Positions 11,326 to 25,100 are shown, counted from the stretch's first letter. The stretch is 64,000 nt of DNA from Siphonodentalium dalli (GCA_032622095.1 CP136061.1:218270373-218334372), one strand, 5' to 3'. Translations and numbers: made by a program. The notes: generated from the sequence alone by a model not told the origin.

Positions 11326-11930
11326 CTGACTTACAACACCGGTTTGAAATGTACAACGATGAACTATATTTTCATACCGATGAATTATTCTGAGCCCACC
11401 CACCCTGATTTTAGCATAACGGGCATCTTAGATTATCTCTCAATTTGATTATGTAATATTGTTTACTTCGAAGATGTAGCTGTCTCCCTTATATTAATTC
11501 TGAAGGAGGCCGAAAGCTTCTAATTTGAGCTATCTGCTGATTATTTTTTAGTTGATAGTTAGCGGAGTCTGACGCATTGTCTAATTGGAGATCTAAAACA
11601 AGTACACTCAAACATCATATCCTGTAAACCGTTCAACACGGAAGAAAACTGTATCAGTCTATCACTAAAAGATAATACATACATTGGAATTATTTGTATA
11701 AAGCAGAAAAATAAAAAAAATCATTTTGTACATTTGGGGGTGGGGGTCACGATGGGTCCCTGGTTGGACGGAATTTTATTTTTAGCTCGCTGTCCGTTGG
11801 AAGTGTCCGCAATATATCAAAGCGAAGTGGCCTCTCGGACTCCCATTATTTCCGGTTTGTGTTTGTGTCCCCACGTGATGGTGTTGGGTAATGTGTATCA
11901 TAACGGTATATGAGCGAGATCACCGAGTCG
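11326..11930. other. Intergenic stretch
   Basis: No gene or clear repeat was recognised. It includes a short G-rich run near 11737-11748. Confidence 0.35.
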
Positions 11931-12162
11931 TGACCATATTGGATCCACCCAACCCCATTCCGCGGTTTAAGTGTTACAGGCCAAAGTTCTGGAGGTGCAT
12001 TCCATATATGGAGTTTTGAATATTCACGAATTCCATATATAGAATTAATTATTATTCGTGAATTTCATATATGGAATGCACATTCAGCTTGAACTTTGAC
12101 CTGTAGCACTTAAAACGCGTAACGGGGTCCGAGTGTATCCAATATATGGCCGCGACTCGGTG
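11931..12162. mobile_element. Long-TIR MITE, copy B
   Basis: It runs from 'caccgagtcgtgaccatatt' to 'ggccgcgactcggtg' and matches the element at 5079-5298 in its outer ~80 bp per side. The centre differs and carries an extra inverted repeat around 'attccatatatgga'. It is non-coding. Confidence 0.6.
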
Positions 12163-13160
12163 TCGACTTTTTGAGGCTCTTGCATACAATTGTTTTGTTT
12201 TCAATTTCATGATCGTGATACGTGACGTCGGGTGATGAACATATATGCTCTTGCGTATATTCACTCTCCAATCATGTCAAATTTGTCACATAATTAAACT
12301 GCTTTTTGCACACATCTATTGTTAAAACCTATATCTGTGCCTATATTTGTCATATTCACACTTTCTTTGGCGCGAAGAAATGTGCTCGATATTTGTGATC
12401 GGATTGAGAACTTATAATTGACTAGTCAATCATTGGATGTGGTCATTTCATAATTATATAATTTATAGGCCTATGCGTTTCCAAACGGCTACAAAAAATT
12501 TTGATCAATCTGAGTAAAGGATCCAGCAATTCTGACTGCCCGACAATCCCACTTTTTAAAATAAATAAATAAACACCATACATGCATAGACAAATTTTTA
12601 CAAAAACGAATAAGCATACAGGTATGATTATTCCGATCCCAAGAGAAAAGTGGGGTGAGCACATAGCGTCCTTAGCGGAACAACGCGTACCTTGTTACGT
12701 ATTTGACGGAACATCCTGGTACATGTCGCAAGCATATGGACAAACTTCCCGGAATATCAACATATATTGGCCCATATATCCCAACTCTGGATCGCATTGT
12801 CAAATTAAGAAATAGCCATGAATTAACATAGATTTGTGGACTCTTGTCATGGTGCTTGTCGCAAGCATATGGACGTACCTGCCACTGTATCAATACCGCA
12901 TGCTTGGTATGTAATATATACACAAAAACCGCATACGTGTGCTATATCTTCAGTTTATCGGACAAGACTTAGTGCAATGGCGTAAGGATATAGCACGATC
13001 AGTCAATACACTAAGCGTTTCCTTCCGCAATCGCAGAAGTCTAACAAATTATTGACCAGTAATGCACATATGCGGTTCTGTGTTTACATCCCCGCAAGAT
13101 GAGTTTCCTAACATTGTTTCTTCAATGGAAGCGCAAACTTTCAAGTTGGAAACTCATAGA
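12163..13160. other. Intergenic stretch with a short direct repeat
   Basis: 'gtcgcaagcatatggac' occurs at about 12726 and 12859 in partly duplicated surroundings. No coding exon was recognised. Confidence 0.3.
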
Positions 13161-13568
13161 TTTAAAGGTACTCAATCCGATAAAACTCCTCTCAATTACT
13201 ATTTCAATGGCTTCGGGGGTCAAAAATATTTGATTCGAGTCGAGGACCCATCAAAGCTCAGATTTGTTAGATATCGATTTTAGAAATCTATTATTTTTCA
13301 TTATCGGGAATACTTTCTGGCCCCAGAACTCAGTCAAAATTGCGTTATTATTACCACTTGATTTTAGAGTTATCCATCCTTGTCTGTTTGAATATTGTTT
13401 TGGCGTACACATCTCGAGCAGGATTTGTTTGATGGGTTCCTCGACTCGAATCAAATATTTTTTACCCCCAAAGCCAAAGAAATAGTAATATAGGACCCTC
13501 TGATCGGATTGTTGTTGTTGGATCTGTTGAGATGGGGACCCTCTGTTCAGATTGAGTACCTTTAACCC
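13161..13568. mobile_element. AGGTACTCAATC MITE, rearranged copy
   Basis: It starts 'ttaaaggtactcaatccg' and ends 'cagattgagtacctttaa', so the outer TIR is intact. Inside, the left-hand part ('tatttgattcgagtcgagga') recurs inverted at about 13430-13500. This looks like a fusion of a normal copy with an inverted partial copy. Confidence 0.65.
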
Positions 13569-14100
13569 CAACAAAACTGGAAAATTCAAGTATTTTAGTG
13601 ACAATATTTATATTTTTCTTGGGATAATTGCCATATCTGCTTAAATTTAATCGACTCCAAATACTCAGTCATACCAGGTAGCACCGAGAACACTGTACCC
13701 AATTACTGGCCATATCACAACCGCGTAAGGCTGTATTGTTTACTCTTTTTTTAATTGACTTATTTCCGTCGTGTGGTTCAGTTATATATCACATATTTTT
13801 ATTGTAACTGGGGGTCTGGAACCCTGAATACATATCTGAGTACTTTTAAATGCCAAATTGATAGGCAATCAAGTGATTGATAAATGTGAAAACGGCCTTC
13901 GGTCCGTGCTGACCATGCATAATTATGCGATGTCTTGTCGATACCCCTCGTCATTGACTGAGTGTATATTTATCGTTCAATTGTGGGCCCTGTTTAAAAA
14001 TACCCGATATATTTGACGAATTCTCCCGCAATTTAAATTGAAGCTGCCAATGCATAATTAGTAAGTATATGGCCAGTATATTCATTATCACTGTGCTTGT
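13569..14100. other. Intergenic stretch
   Basis: Nothing recognisable: AT-rich, no open exon with splice sites and no repeat with clear ends. Confidence 0.3.
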
Positions 14101-14102
14101 TA

Positions 14103-17100
14103 TCCCCCGCCAAATTGAAAATTTTCGGGGGATATAGGAATGGGTTCCGTCCGTCCGTCCGTCCTTTAAAATTGGATTTTCCGTACGTTACTTGTGGGGT
14201 GCACCCCACAAGTCATGCAAACAAAAGATCGCACATCACAAGTACCCTGTCGTGCGTATAGCCTTCGTCCGTCCGGAGTTATAACTCCAGTAATGATCTG
14301 ACATCCGATTTGATTGAAACTTTATATGAAGGTGTCTCAACCAAGAACGCAGGTGCTCTGCAATTCTGGTTTTGATCCGATGTTCTTTTTATGGAGTTAT
14401 TTCCCTTTTTCAACTTTGTTTTTTACTTTGTCGATTTCTGGATGATATCTCAAGTTTGGATCATTTAATTGCAAATACCGTGTTTATCACTGTGTAGGAA
14501 CTGTTACATCGGAAATCGTTCTATCGCCGGTTTGTGATGGTTCTTGACTGATTTGTGACAGTTCCTGATGATCGAAATTATACATTTTCACGATTTTTTG
14601 ACAGTTAAAATGCAATTTTGAGGCATCTAGGTGATAATTCGATTAGTTATTTTCAATCCCATCACAATCTGTGGCACCAATGATCAAGTCGGTTCTCTCC
14701 CCATTTAATCGTTCTATACGGGTAAAACTACGGCTAATATTTGCCATGGCGCATGGTTCAAACTGCCAATTTTGTGAAAGTATACAAAGATAAACACATC
14801 AAACAATGCATTAAGTCGCCAGCTAGTTTGAAAAATAACGCGTTTTGCAGGCCCAACATTTCCATGAGTCAATAGCCGGTTAACAATAGTGAAATTTCAT
14901 AGCGCTGGACTTCGGAAAGTGTGAGCGTAGGCTGGATATATAGAGTTATCTGTCTTGTATTTTATCTATTATGTTTTGGAACTTCTGTCTGTATGTATGT
15001 ATTTGTGTTATAGACTCGAAAAACTGCTCGACCGATCCGACTCAAATTTGATGTGTATTGTGTAGGCCTACAATATGGGCGGGTCCAATTTCACGTGCGA
15101 CCGTGTCCTTGACCATGACCTCGCTCAAATATCAAATACGCTCATATAGGCATGTTTCTGGACCTCGACCGATCCCACTCAAATTTGGTAGCTGGGTCTA
15201 CTTTGATCACGGGAACAATATGGGCTGGTCCAATTTCACTTGCGACCATGTCCTTGACCTCGCTCATATACGCTCATATAGGCTCATAAAGGCATGTTTC
15301 TGGACCTCGACCGATCCAATTCAAATTTGGTATAATGTAGTCCTACTTTGATCCCGGGAACAATATGGGTGGGTCCAATTTCATGTGCGACTGTGTCCTT
15401 GACCTTGACCATATTTGCTCATATAGTCATGTTTCCGGACCGATCGAACAATAGTTTGTCCAGACGGAGACGATCACAAATAAATCCCTAAATATCCCAG
15501 ACGAAGAGGGGGCACAACGGCTAGTGTTGTCTATTTTCGTAGACGTATTTTACTCAACAAAAAGCCAAAAATAAGACGTTAAAAGTTCGTTGACACCCAT
15601 ACAATGTTCTGATTACGCAGTTTATGAAGTTTATGTCGGGCATCCACTTGCTGGATGCTGATTATCTAGGTTAAATTCTAGAATTTTAGAATATGCAGCT
15701 ATTAAAGCATATACAAGCACGATAACCTTTCACTCAATCATATTTTAGATTGACTATAGGGATCTCGGATTTTTTAATAGAAGATATAAAAAAGCATAGA
15801 ATCCCTACAGTTACAAATATTATTATATGGATGTTAAACCTTTGGTTACTAAATGCACTGCAATGAGAATTGACTTGAATCTTATTGATTAATTTGTAAG
15901 AATTCTTAGCTATTATTAAGTTCAACATACAAAAAAAGAGAAAAGAATAATGCAGTTACAAATATTATTATATGGATGTTAATCCTTTGGTGACTAAATG
16001 TGCTATAATGAGCAGCGACATGAATCCTATTGATTCATTTGTAGGAATGCTCAGCTATTAAATTCAGCATGCAGTTATAGATTGTTTGAATTATTAGCTA
16101 AATATTCATACACATGAATCATTAGAAATCAGTGTTATGGGTGTCTGAACCTGGCTATTATAAGTTGCCAATTGGGGGGGGGGGGGGTAAATGTGATTTA
16201 AAAACTAGATCACACCTGCTCCCTACTTCCTGTCCACCCGTGACCCATCATGAGTTTTGGATCAACTCTAAAGTAGAGGTGTCCATTTGTATATGTCAAA
16301 TATGGTTGATTACATGTTTAAAGCATAGGAAAGTATGCAAATGTTGGTCTAAAAACGACAAATTCCCCACTATATATTAAATTGTTGTCAAATCAAACTA
16401 AGAGAACAATTGAACAACATAGTTGGTGTTAATTCAAACCAATCTATTGTAAGATAAGAAATTTGTAACTGTTGAACATTTGACCAAAGTTGGGGATAGA
16501 CACCAATTAAGCACCCCCTCCCCAAGTCCCCCCAGCACCCCAATTCTCCTGAGAGTAGATTTATATTACCATTGGTCATTTATATAAGCGGGCATGATTA
16601 TGATACTATACTCATCGGGACTTTCATATTGTATTTCTGCGTATTAATGTCACTTAATCTCCCGTATTGGGTATTTATTGTGTGATTTCTTAATATACCT
16701 GTTCTATTATGCAAATTACATAAGCTACAGTCATTATCTGGTTTGAAATGTCAGATACACAAGACGATTTCGGACCAAAGTGCAGAAATCGTTCGAATAA
16801 ATCTCATGTTCAGAACCGTCACAGCCATGATTGGTTTGAAATAGAACCGTAACACGCACCCGTGTTGATTACGAGGTCACGGCTCCCAATTATCAACCCC
16901 TATCGTGTTACTTTCTCAACTATTTTACAAAAGAATAACACGGGTATACTTTATAGTCAGTGTTTGTCTTCAGAATGCGTTTCATATTTTATACGCCAAG
17001 AAAAACAAAGAATTTGCGTACACGTTGCTTGATTTTCAGTGATAACATGTTGATATTTACGCGTTAACTAGCTAATACCGAGTTAATTGTGGTCTAGAGT

Positions 17101-17930
17101 TCAGGTTTCGATAACACGGCACTTCTGCAGCCTCTGTTCATTCAGGAAAGTATAATATATTCAAGATATCTATAATTATGCGTGATTTTGTCACAAAAAT
17201 TATTATTTTCAATCATCAGGAACCGTAACAAATCAGGCAAGAACCATCACAATACCGGCGATAGAACGACTTCCGATGTAACAGTTCCATACAACAGTGG
17301 TTTTTATGTGGATCAGTCATATCAAGATACAGGTTGAGTTCGAATTTGAGTTTGATCCGATGATTTTTCCTAGTTATTTTTTACGACTTAGAAAATTAAA
17401 TTTTACTTCTTTTTACTTTGGTTTCCGGATGATAACTCAAGCTTGGATTGTTTAATTGGAAATTCGTTTTTTGTGTGTGTGAGTCATTGATATCAAAATA
17501 CAGGTCAAGTTCGAATTTGAGTTATATCCGATGATTTTTCCTAGTTATGTTTGGTTTCCGGATGATAACTCAAGTTTGGATTGTTTAATTGGAAATTTTG
17601 TTGTTTTTTTTGTGTGGGTCGTTCATATCAAAATACAGGTCAAGTTCGAATTTGAGTTCTGTGTAAGTGTACCTTCATGGTGTAATCAACTCCTCCAACA
17701 GTTTTGATCGTAGATATTTGAAACTTCAGAGTATTGTTACCCCACATATTGGAGATGTGCAACATGTATATAGATGACCGGAAAAATTATTTTTTTACAA
17801 AGTTATTAACCCTTTTCGACTTTAAAGTCGAAATAGAAAGTTTCAAATTTTTTTTTAATTTCTTTAACAAAGCGGCATCGACTCGCCACGTTTTCGGGGG
17901 ACACTGTGGTCTGCAGACCTTTTAGTGTTA
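14103..17930 (+). mobile_element. Tandem-core element interrupted by a hAT-like element
   Basis: The head hairpin 'tcccccgccaaattgaaaat' / 'tttcgggggata' is at 14103-14137, followed by a (GTCC)n tract and core units ('ggatgatatctcaagtttgg'). These resume at about 17308 after the insertion. The tail 'gggggacactgtggtctgca' + gaccttttag ends near 17930. Removing 14488-17307 leaves about 1 kb. At 17640-17780 it also contains a diverged unit of the 191-bp type, which links the two core subfamilies. Confidence 0.55.
14488..17299. mobile_element. hAT-like element, family 2, copy 1
   Basis: 2812 bp with TIRs of about 80 bp, starting CACTGTGTAGGAACTGTT and ending with the complement of that terminus. 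The flanking octamers gtgtttat (14480-14487) and gtttttat (17300-17307) match at 7 of 8 positions, as an aged 8-bp target duplication would. The interior (15000-15440) has three tandem units of roughly 130 bp around 'gaccgtgtccttgac' and 'catgtttctggacctcgacc'. There is no transposase. Confidence 0.8.
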
Positions 17931-18196
17931 ACTACATATGATGCATTGATTGTTGTTTTCTTTGAATTTTGTGAGGTTTTTGATACTTTTCTACCAATTT
18001 TAAGTTTTGATAAACTTATCCCTGGAGGCCATATTGGACTGATTTGGTTAAACCTTACGGTAATTATTTGCGCAATCAATTGCACTTAACCGCAATTATG
18101 GTTATATGTAATTATACACCCCTAAGTATATATGGGAGGCCGTTTTCACATTAAATTTTATTAAATAATTGGACTGAAGCACATTGAATATTGCGC

Positions 18197-18440
18197 TTAA
18201 AGGTACTCAATCCAATCAGACGCTCCTAAATTACTATTTCTTTGGCTTCGAAGGTAAAAAATATTTGATTCGAGTGGAGGAACCTACCAATCAAAGCTCA
18301 GAGTGATCAGATATCGATTTTGAAGTTTATTATTTCAATTGTTTTTGGGCCACAAGCACGAGGAAGCATGATGTCAAACGGACGGTCTTGCAGATAAAGA
18401 TGGATAACTCTAAAATCAAGCGGTAATAAATCTAAAATAA
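18197..18440 (+). repeat. AGGTACTCAATC MITE, left half
   Basis: It begins 'ttaaaggtactcaatcca' and continues like the full copies ('atttgattcgagtggagga', 'agataaagatggataact'). No right terminus follows, so it is truncated. Confidence 0.6.
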
Positions 18441-18480
18441 TAATATTATTTATTGTTCATTGAAGAATATGTATTAATAT

Positions 18481-19340
18481 ACAACACCTTCCTTTTTAAA
18501 GTTGTTTGTTGTGCCAATTTAGAGGGACCCTCTCCGCGAATTGTGAAGACGAGTTGAGGGATCTCCGCGATATAATTTGCGTGATCGGGACATCCGCGCA
18601 GCATTCTGCGGGAGTATATACATATGCGCTAGCTAATAATATTATTTTATTGGCTGACCTAACATCTATGCAGTATGTTTCATTTTATTCACAAATTTAA
18701 GGGGTTTGGCTGTGTATATGTCAATTGAGACATATTTTAGTATAATAGTGCGATGGGGTCGACACCCAAGCACACAGCGTTCTTCTTGGTATATATACAT
18801 GTAGGTACTATAGTTAATGAATAATATATTTAAATGACTGAATAAATCAATATTCTTCATCCTATTCACAGATTATCATGCCATGGACCTCCGGCCATGC
18901 GTGGACACGTATTATATATGGGGACTTACGCAAACTTGTTATCGTCATATAATATTCAATTTCCGCAATGGGATATCCGAGAATAAATTGATGGACTGAG
19001 CTATTATTCATTATTATTCGTTGAATTTGTCTTAAATGAACCCTGTATACAACACTTTCCTTCTTTAAAGTTGTTCGTTTTGCCAATTTAGAAGGAACTC
19101 CGTGAATTATGAATGCGAGTTGAGGGACTTCCGCGATTTAATTTGCGTATAATTAGGACACCCGCGCAGCCATCTCCGGGAGTATATATATACATAATAT
19201 ATATATATATATAGGCGCTAGCTAATGAATAATATTATTTGATGACTTAGTAAATAACATCTAATAAATATTCTTCATCTTATTCCCAAATTTAAGGAGT
19301 CCTTCTGGCATACGAGGACATATATCTATATAGTGAATAT
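18481..19340 (+). repeat. Two direct copies of a ~300-bp repeat
   Basis: 'acaac(a)ccttcctt..taaagttgtt' with 'gagttgaggga' and 'cgctagctaat' occurs at 18481-18715 and 19048-19300, in the same order and about 565 bp apart. The second copy has a (TA)n expansion at about 19193-19212. No coding signal was seen. Confidence 0.55.
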
Positions 19341-19599
19341 GTATCGTCGTTGCAGTGATTTGCACCAAGTGAACTCGGCGCATATAATTGATAGAACAAA
19401 CCACTATTATGATGATCGTGTCGTTATTTGTTTAAAATACGTATCAAATAAAGTTTTCTTCAAACATAGCCACCAGAGACCTCTAGCGTTAATTCGTGTT
19501 TTAGTTATTAATTTTACATTCATATTCATTGGTTTGACAAATTGGATCATTACCGGAATAGTTTTTTATTTCGCTGTTAGATATTGATTCGAATACCAA

Positions 19600-20030
19600 A
19601 CCTATTGAATTGAAATAGAACGTCATTTATTGTGCATTGGTGATAATTTATATCTATTAAATATAGAATGACAATAAGGTATATTAGTTTGATAACGATA
19701 ATCATTGATCGTGGGAAATCGTCTATTGGTTTGAAATATGTCTATTGATTAAGAAAATATGGCTATTGAAACGGAAGTACGTTTATTGAATATGCGATGA
19801 CTGTACTAATGTTTGTTATAGATATTAGTTGAACATGATACTATTAAATTAAAATAGAACATTAATTTTGCATCGGTCAACCATTGATTATAAATCTATA
19901 TCCTATTAAAACGGAATTGTCTCTTATTGAATCCAAGAACGACTATTGGTTTGAAAATGGAGACTATTGCATGGAAATAGATTGTAATTGTTTTCACAAA
20001 CCGCCATTAATTTTATTTCATGTAATTTCC
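19600..20030. repeat. AT-rich stretch of degenerate 'ctattgaa/ttgaaatag' motifs
   Basis: At least ten imperfect motifs such as ctattggtttgaaa, ctattgaaacggaa and ctattaaaacgga recur at irregular spacing. This may be a decayed minisatellite. No gene was seen. Confidence 0.35.
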
Positions 20031-20219
20031 GACCGATAGTCGCCCATAATATTTAAACAAAAAAATTACAGATGTACACGACAGTGTAATCAGAAGTGAA
20101 CCATCTCTCGATTGCGAAATTTAAGAAATGGGTTTTCTACGATGATTCAAGTGATACCAAATCTAGGATATCAAAACCTTTCGTACGCGCATAGTGTAAT
20201 TTAACCTCTGCTCTCCCGT

Positions 20220-20815
20220 CATCGTTCACGATCAGGTCGATGCCATGACAGGCAGCCTTCATAGTAGCTTGGTGAAACACAGACGAGTCAACACAAATGA
20301 ACGCCCATATGATTTGTTGTTGTTGAGTCGTTTCCGGCCGAAGGCCGGGTAGGGTGGTCGGACTGCAGTGTGCAAGTCTCTTCACCCTTATGATGCCCAT
20401 ATGATGCCATGCCATGCAGCTTTCATAGTAGCTTCGTGAACTCGGAGGAGTCAACACAAATGAACGCCTATATGCGAGTGAGGTCTGTCAGAAAAACACG
20501 AAAAAGTTGAGTAGTCTTATTGCACACAAGATAGTCCACGCGGGGAAATGCCCATATGTGTGTGATGTTTGCAATAAAGCTTTCAGTCGATCTGGTCATC
20601 GTTTGAGACATAAAGGAAATCATCTTAGAAACCGTCCATATATATGTGAAGTCAGCAGTAAAGGTTTCGACCGACCTGATATTCTGAAAACACATATGCG
20701 GGTCCATACAGGATTGCGACCATACCCACGTGACTTCTGCGGTCGGCCATTCAGCCACTCCACTAGTTTTGCCAGTCATGTGCAAAGTTGCAACACGTTA
20801 AGTACTGCATGAACT
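20220..20815 (+). pseudogene. Degenerate C2H2 zinc-finger gene fragment
   Basis: The best part (20507-20812) reads as consecutive fingers: 'YVCDVCNKAFSRSGHRLRH' is a normal C2H2 pattern, the next finger has lost its second Cys (ICEVSSKGF), and the last has lost its first Cys (PRDFCGRPF). Linkers resembling TGERPY are visible ('HTGLRPY'). Upstream, 20250-20305 encodes 'SSLVKHRRVNTNERPY', then the frame is broken by a ~90-bp insertion that includes a (TTG)n run. A near duplicate of the same linker DNA follows at 20410-20475. C2H2 proteins usually bind DNA; with lost zinc ligands and broken frames this copy is unlikely to work. It could be the remnant of a longer zinc-finger gene or of a retrocopy. 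Confidence 0.7.
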
Positions 20816-22188
20816 TAGAATATGGCCGTGGAATAAGAGAAACGGGGCTTTCAAATGGACAGTGAATGTGAAAAAGTCACACCCACTCACTATTTGTTTG
20901 GACTTAAGAGCTAAATTTATTGTCAGGTATCGTGTCAGTATATCTGCGACTGAGATGTGTATGCAAATCAGGGCATTATCTATCGTGGTGAAAGGTCCCA
21001 CAATTGCTGTTTTAATTCTATAATTTTCCATCTGCAGTCTGTTCCAATACTAGATACCAATAACAAGTATAATATTGAAGAACACGCCGACAAATACATG
21101 TTGTCTTTGCAATGGCAAAGACCGGAATCCCGTAATCAAAAGTTGTTATCCTCACAAAGATGAGTAATTGTTTTGTAGCAATGAGCAAGTTTTGTCCAAG
21201 AACTCAGCTTTTTATTATATGAGTAGGTCCCAGAAATTACATACCTACCGACCGAAGGATGAACATCAAATGATAATACTGGAAGTAGTTATATCTATCA
21301 ATATTCATACCATTTAAAGTACTAGAATAATTAAATAAGCTGACATTGTCGTCACAGGGATAATTGAAGGTACTTTTTTTTACCTTTGAGAACTGATGGA
21401 ATTGCTTCTTTTTAAGAGTTTTTTTTTCCCTCGCCAGAAAGCCAGCCCACCTATGATATCGTGTCATAAATGTACACATATTGGGTAAATATTGAGACTG
21501 GGAATCACCCGCTCTTGATTAATGCTCTACTTCGGTCTAAGTTTATAAGTATGAACATTTATATATATTTTTAGTAAGTCATAAGTTGTCTTTAAACGTG
21601 GACGTGGGAAAACATGTACATGTTATGGACAAAATCAGTCGTCTGTAAACGTGGAGATGGGAAAATATTTACATGGCATGGAAAGAATCAGTCTAACTCA
21701 AGCTAGACCAAGATCTCATTTCAATCAACTTAAGTCTAAAGACTCCCATGGACTGAAGTATTTAAAATGGGGGAATCGCGCCAATGAAACTACTCGCAGT
21801 GAGCCATTTCATCGAACAATGCGATTATTCGACCAATCAATGGCTTCATGCAAAGGAAATTAAAATATTCACACTTTTTCAGTTATTTCACAGAAGCATC
21901 ACCCGCAGTGTTTGACTGCAGTCTCACATAGTTATTGTAAACGACGTTTCATACAGCACTTGTCAAATATCGACAAAGTTACCCATAGTAACCGTTGTAG
22001 GTTAAAAAAAAACCCAGCTAATATACGTTTCTTCATAATTGGGGAATGATCAGACAGAAATCGGGTACCTTATAGAATTGTTTTCGCAAATAGATTAAAA
22101 TTTATAAATCCATTTTGTATTTTCGAAAAAAATCAGAAGCTTATATGTAACTGTTTTTGTCTCTGCTGTGTAACATACGCGTACGTGT
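20816..22188. other. Intergenic stretch downstream of the zinc-finger remnant
   Basis: 21600-21690 contains a short direct duplication ('aacgtgga.gtgggaaaa...acatg'). It may be a further decayed part of the zinc-finger locus, but no finger can be read. Otherwise nothing was recognised. Confidence 0.3.
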
Positions 22189-22193
22189 GTTTT

Positions 22194-25100
22194 CACAGTG
22201 GCTAAACCGTACAAACATATAATCGGAAGTTGCCAAGACGAAAAATTCTATTTTTTAGAACATAAATACTACAGAAGAATCAAAACAACACCATAAAAAC
22301 AATTTTTCAGACCGGATAGACGGTTTCCCCAACAGCAGTAAATGTAAGTATAAATTGCTTATACATTATCCGATCGCAAGCGGGCTCCAGTTGAGCGAAG
22401 GACTCTTTTTATAGATAAAAACGGCCTTTGATCACTTCAGAAAATAATTTTCTCGCGAAAATTCCCTCTTCAAATGTCATTTTAACACATATACAGCATA
22501 TGTCGGAAATCAAACGATATGGCAACGGAAAGGCCGTTATGTGTGCAACATATATTTACATTACCTTGGCTCGGGTGTATTCACAATCTGAAAGTAGATA
22601 CTATCTATTTGGACAAACCACTCGTCAGTCTCTGTTAGTCCAAGTCTTCTCGTACTAAAACCGGCTAAGATATTGGGATGGAGGTGCCGGTCTTTAGTCC
22701 GAGTTCCAGGCCCATGCATTCTTATGACACGACTTAAGCGTTAGTGACCCGCTCAAATAAAACCACAATTATATGAAATAAAATATCACAATTGCGACAA
22801 TAAACGGATATTTTCTACAGAAGACATGCTATTTGATCTGAAACCCACATCAGTTGTGAATTGAAAGCGGTAATTTAATGCGAAAAGAGACATTTACCGC
22901 AATGTTTAAATTTTTTTAAAAGTATGCGAACTCAGTTGACCTCGCGAACTGTGTTCGGCATTTTCCGTTGAAAATATTCCGTAGATTTTCGATTGACAAC
23001 GCAAATTACGATGAATTCTCCATTGTAATCGTAATTATGTGTGTCAATAAATAAAAAATAAATAGATTAATTAAACATTGAAGATATAAATGTAATACAT
23101 TAAATAAATTACGGGGAATTACAACCCTCTCAAAGTTTAAAACAGTGTAAACACAACGACCATTAGAATAAATAATATGGTGCTACATTTCCCACATTTG
23201 GTGGACTTCAGCGAAATTAAGATATATACTAAGCGAACAGAGCAATATACTGCTCTTGTTAAGCACACAAAAAATCCAACAAAATTTGTATAAATTTTTA
23301 ACCTTAAGTTTGAAAAGTCCCACTAAAACGGAAGAACTATATTTCGAAACTGTGTGATTCGGTTCTCCGATTATTTTATCAACACAAAAGTCAAAATGCA
23401 CATGGATTAAAATCACACGCATGGCAAGTCAGACACAAGAGTTCTAATTTGCTCCAATTTTGACAAGTTGCTTGCGAAAATTGTCAACAAAACTACCTTT
23501 CTGATCCTCCATTATGTCATTAAGTTTTTAGTGCGGGAATTGTTCTCAAAGCACATTGGAAACTGGACTTTGCGGCGATCGGTTTTCACCATTTTGTTCG
23601 GAAAACCCCGCGCTATATATAGAAACGGAAACTAGAATACTCAGAACAAACACCGGACAATGCCGAAGTTCTTCGGAACCTGAGTTCGGCTTTCAGTTAA
23701 GTAAACAAATATAAAAAACAGCGATGTTGGTGACAATCAACCGGAATATTCTATGCGTAATTTAACATGAAAGTTAGATTATTATACACCATTATGACCA
23801 TAAGATGTCTCTCTTTCCGATGTATATAGCATCATGTATTGATTCATTAGGTAAATCGAGTAAAATACACCACAGATTCCCGCCACAGATCGTGGGCGTA
23901 ACTCGTGTGATAGGATTGGTATGCAAGCGGGCTTGGACTAAAAACAGCAAATCGCCATCCCAATATCTTAGCTGGTTTTAGTACAAGAAGACTTGGACTA
24001 GTCTCTGTACGCCTAGTTGTGTACGACGCCAATCGTCAGTTGAGACGTTGTACAGGAATCGTACAGTAATGATATGTCCCTTTCGGTCCATTTAAACATA
24101 ACTATATCTTCGAAATGTCACGCCATTGAACTTATAGACTCTGTCAAACAAGGTATTCTTATTAACATTTAGCGACTTTCATTCGACTCCGCAAGTAACA
24201 AACGGTATTTGGGGGTGGGGCCTGTAAGTTATATTATGTGATGAAATTGTGGGAATTTACTAATAAAACGTACAGGTCGTATGTGCATCATCGCATTATA
24301 TTTACGGTGATATGACGAAGGGGTCGTGACTGCGAGTGCCACCTTTGGTATCACTACATGAATATAGACTGGCCAGTCCCGAAAAGTCATACAAGTGCTA
24401 GCTTCGAGTTGCACCTCTTGGGTTGGAATTTTCCGGCAGAGACTCACATACAAACGATTGGAGAAAATTACCCCCAACCCCACACTGCCCATGCATTGGT
24501 AGTTCGATTTAGATTCACATTGGAAACCCAAAACAATGGGGGGGTAGATAGCGCTCGCACATCACAAATTCCCTGGATACAGGACTATATATGCCCACAT
24601 TTTAGACACAATAAAACCACAGATGTCCACATAAGTAGACTTGGCTAAGATATCTGTGGATAAGACATATTGTGTCACAATTGGGACATCAATATCGCAA
24701 GTTTAATTCTACATTATTATATTATGTTTACTTAATTGTATTTTAAATGCTTTTGGTATATATATTGAAAAGATAGAGTTTCATCTCTGGAGTCACCGGA
24801 AAACGAGAAGTAATATGCATGATATGTATACATGTAGAGCAGAAGTATTCAATTACGTATCATGCTTTTCGATGAACTACATCATGTAATTCAATGTCAT
24901 AATACATTTTAAAATAGATCACAAATATACACTTAAAGATTTCAGCACGGTATCTATTGATACATATAGTTACGTTCGGTGACTGACCATATAAGAATTT
25001 TTTTTGTCGATAAATCAGAAAACGGATGTGGAAGGGAACATGTGCACCTTCGTAGTGTGACTGAAGGTTAATAATGACCATCGGGAGGTGGAACATGTCT

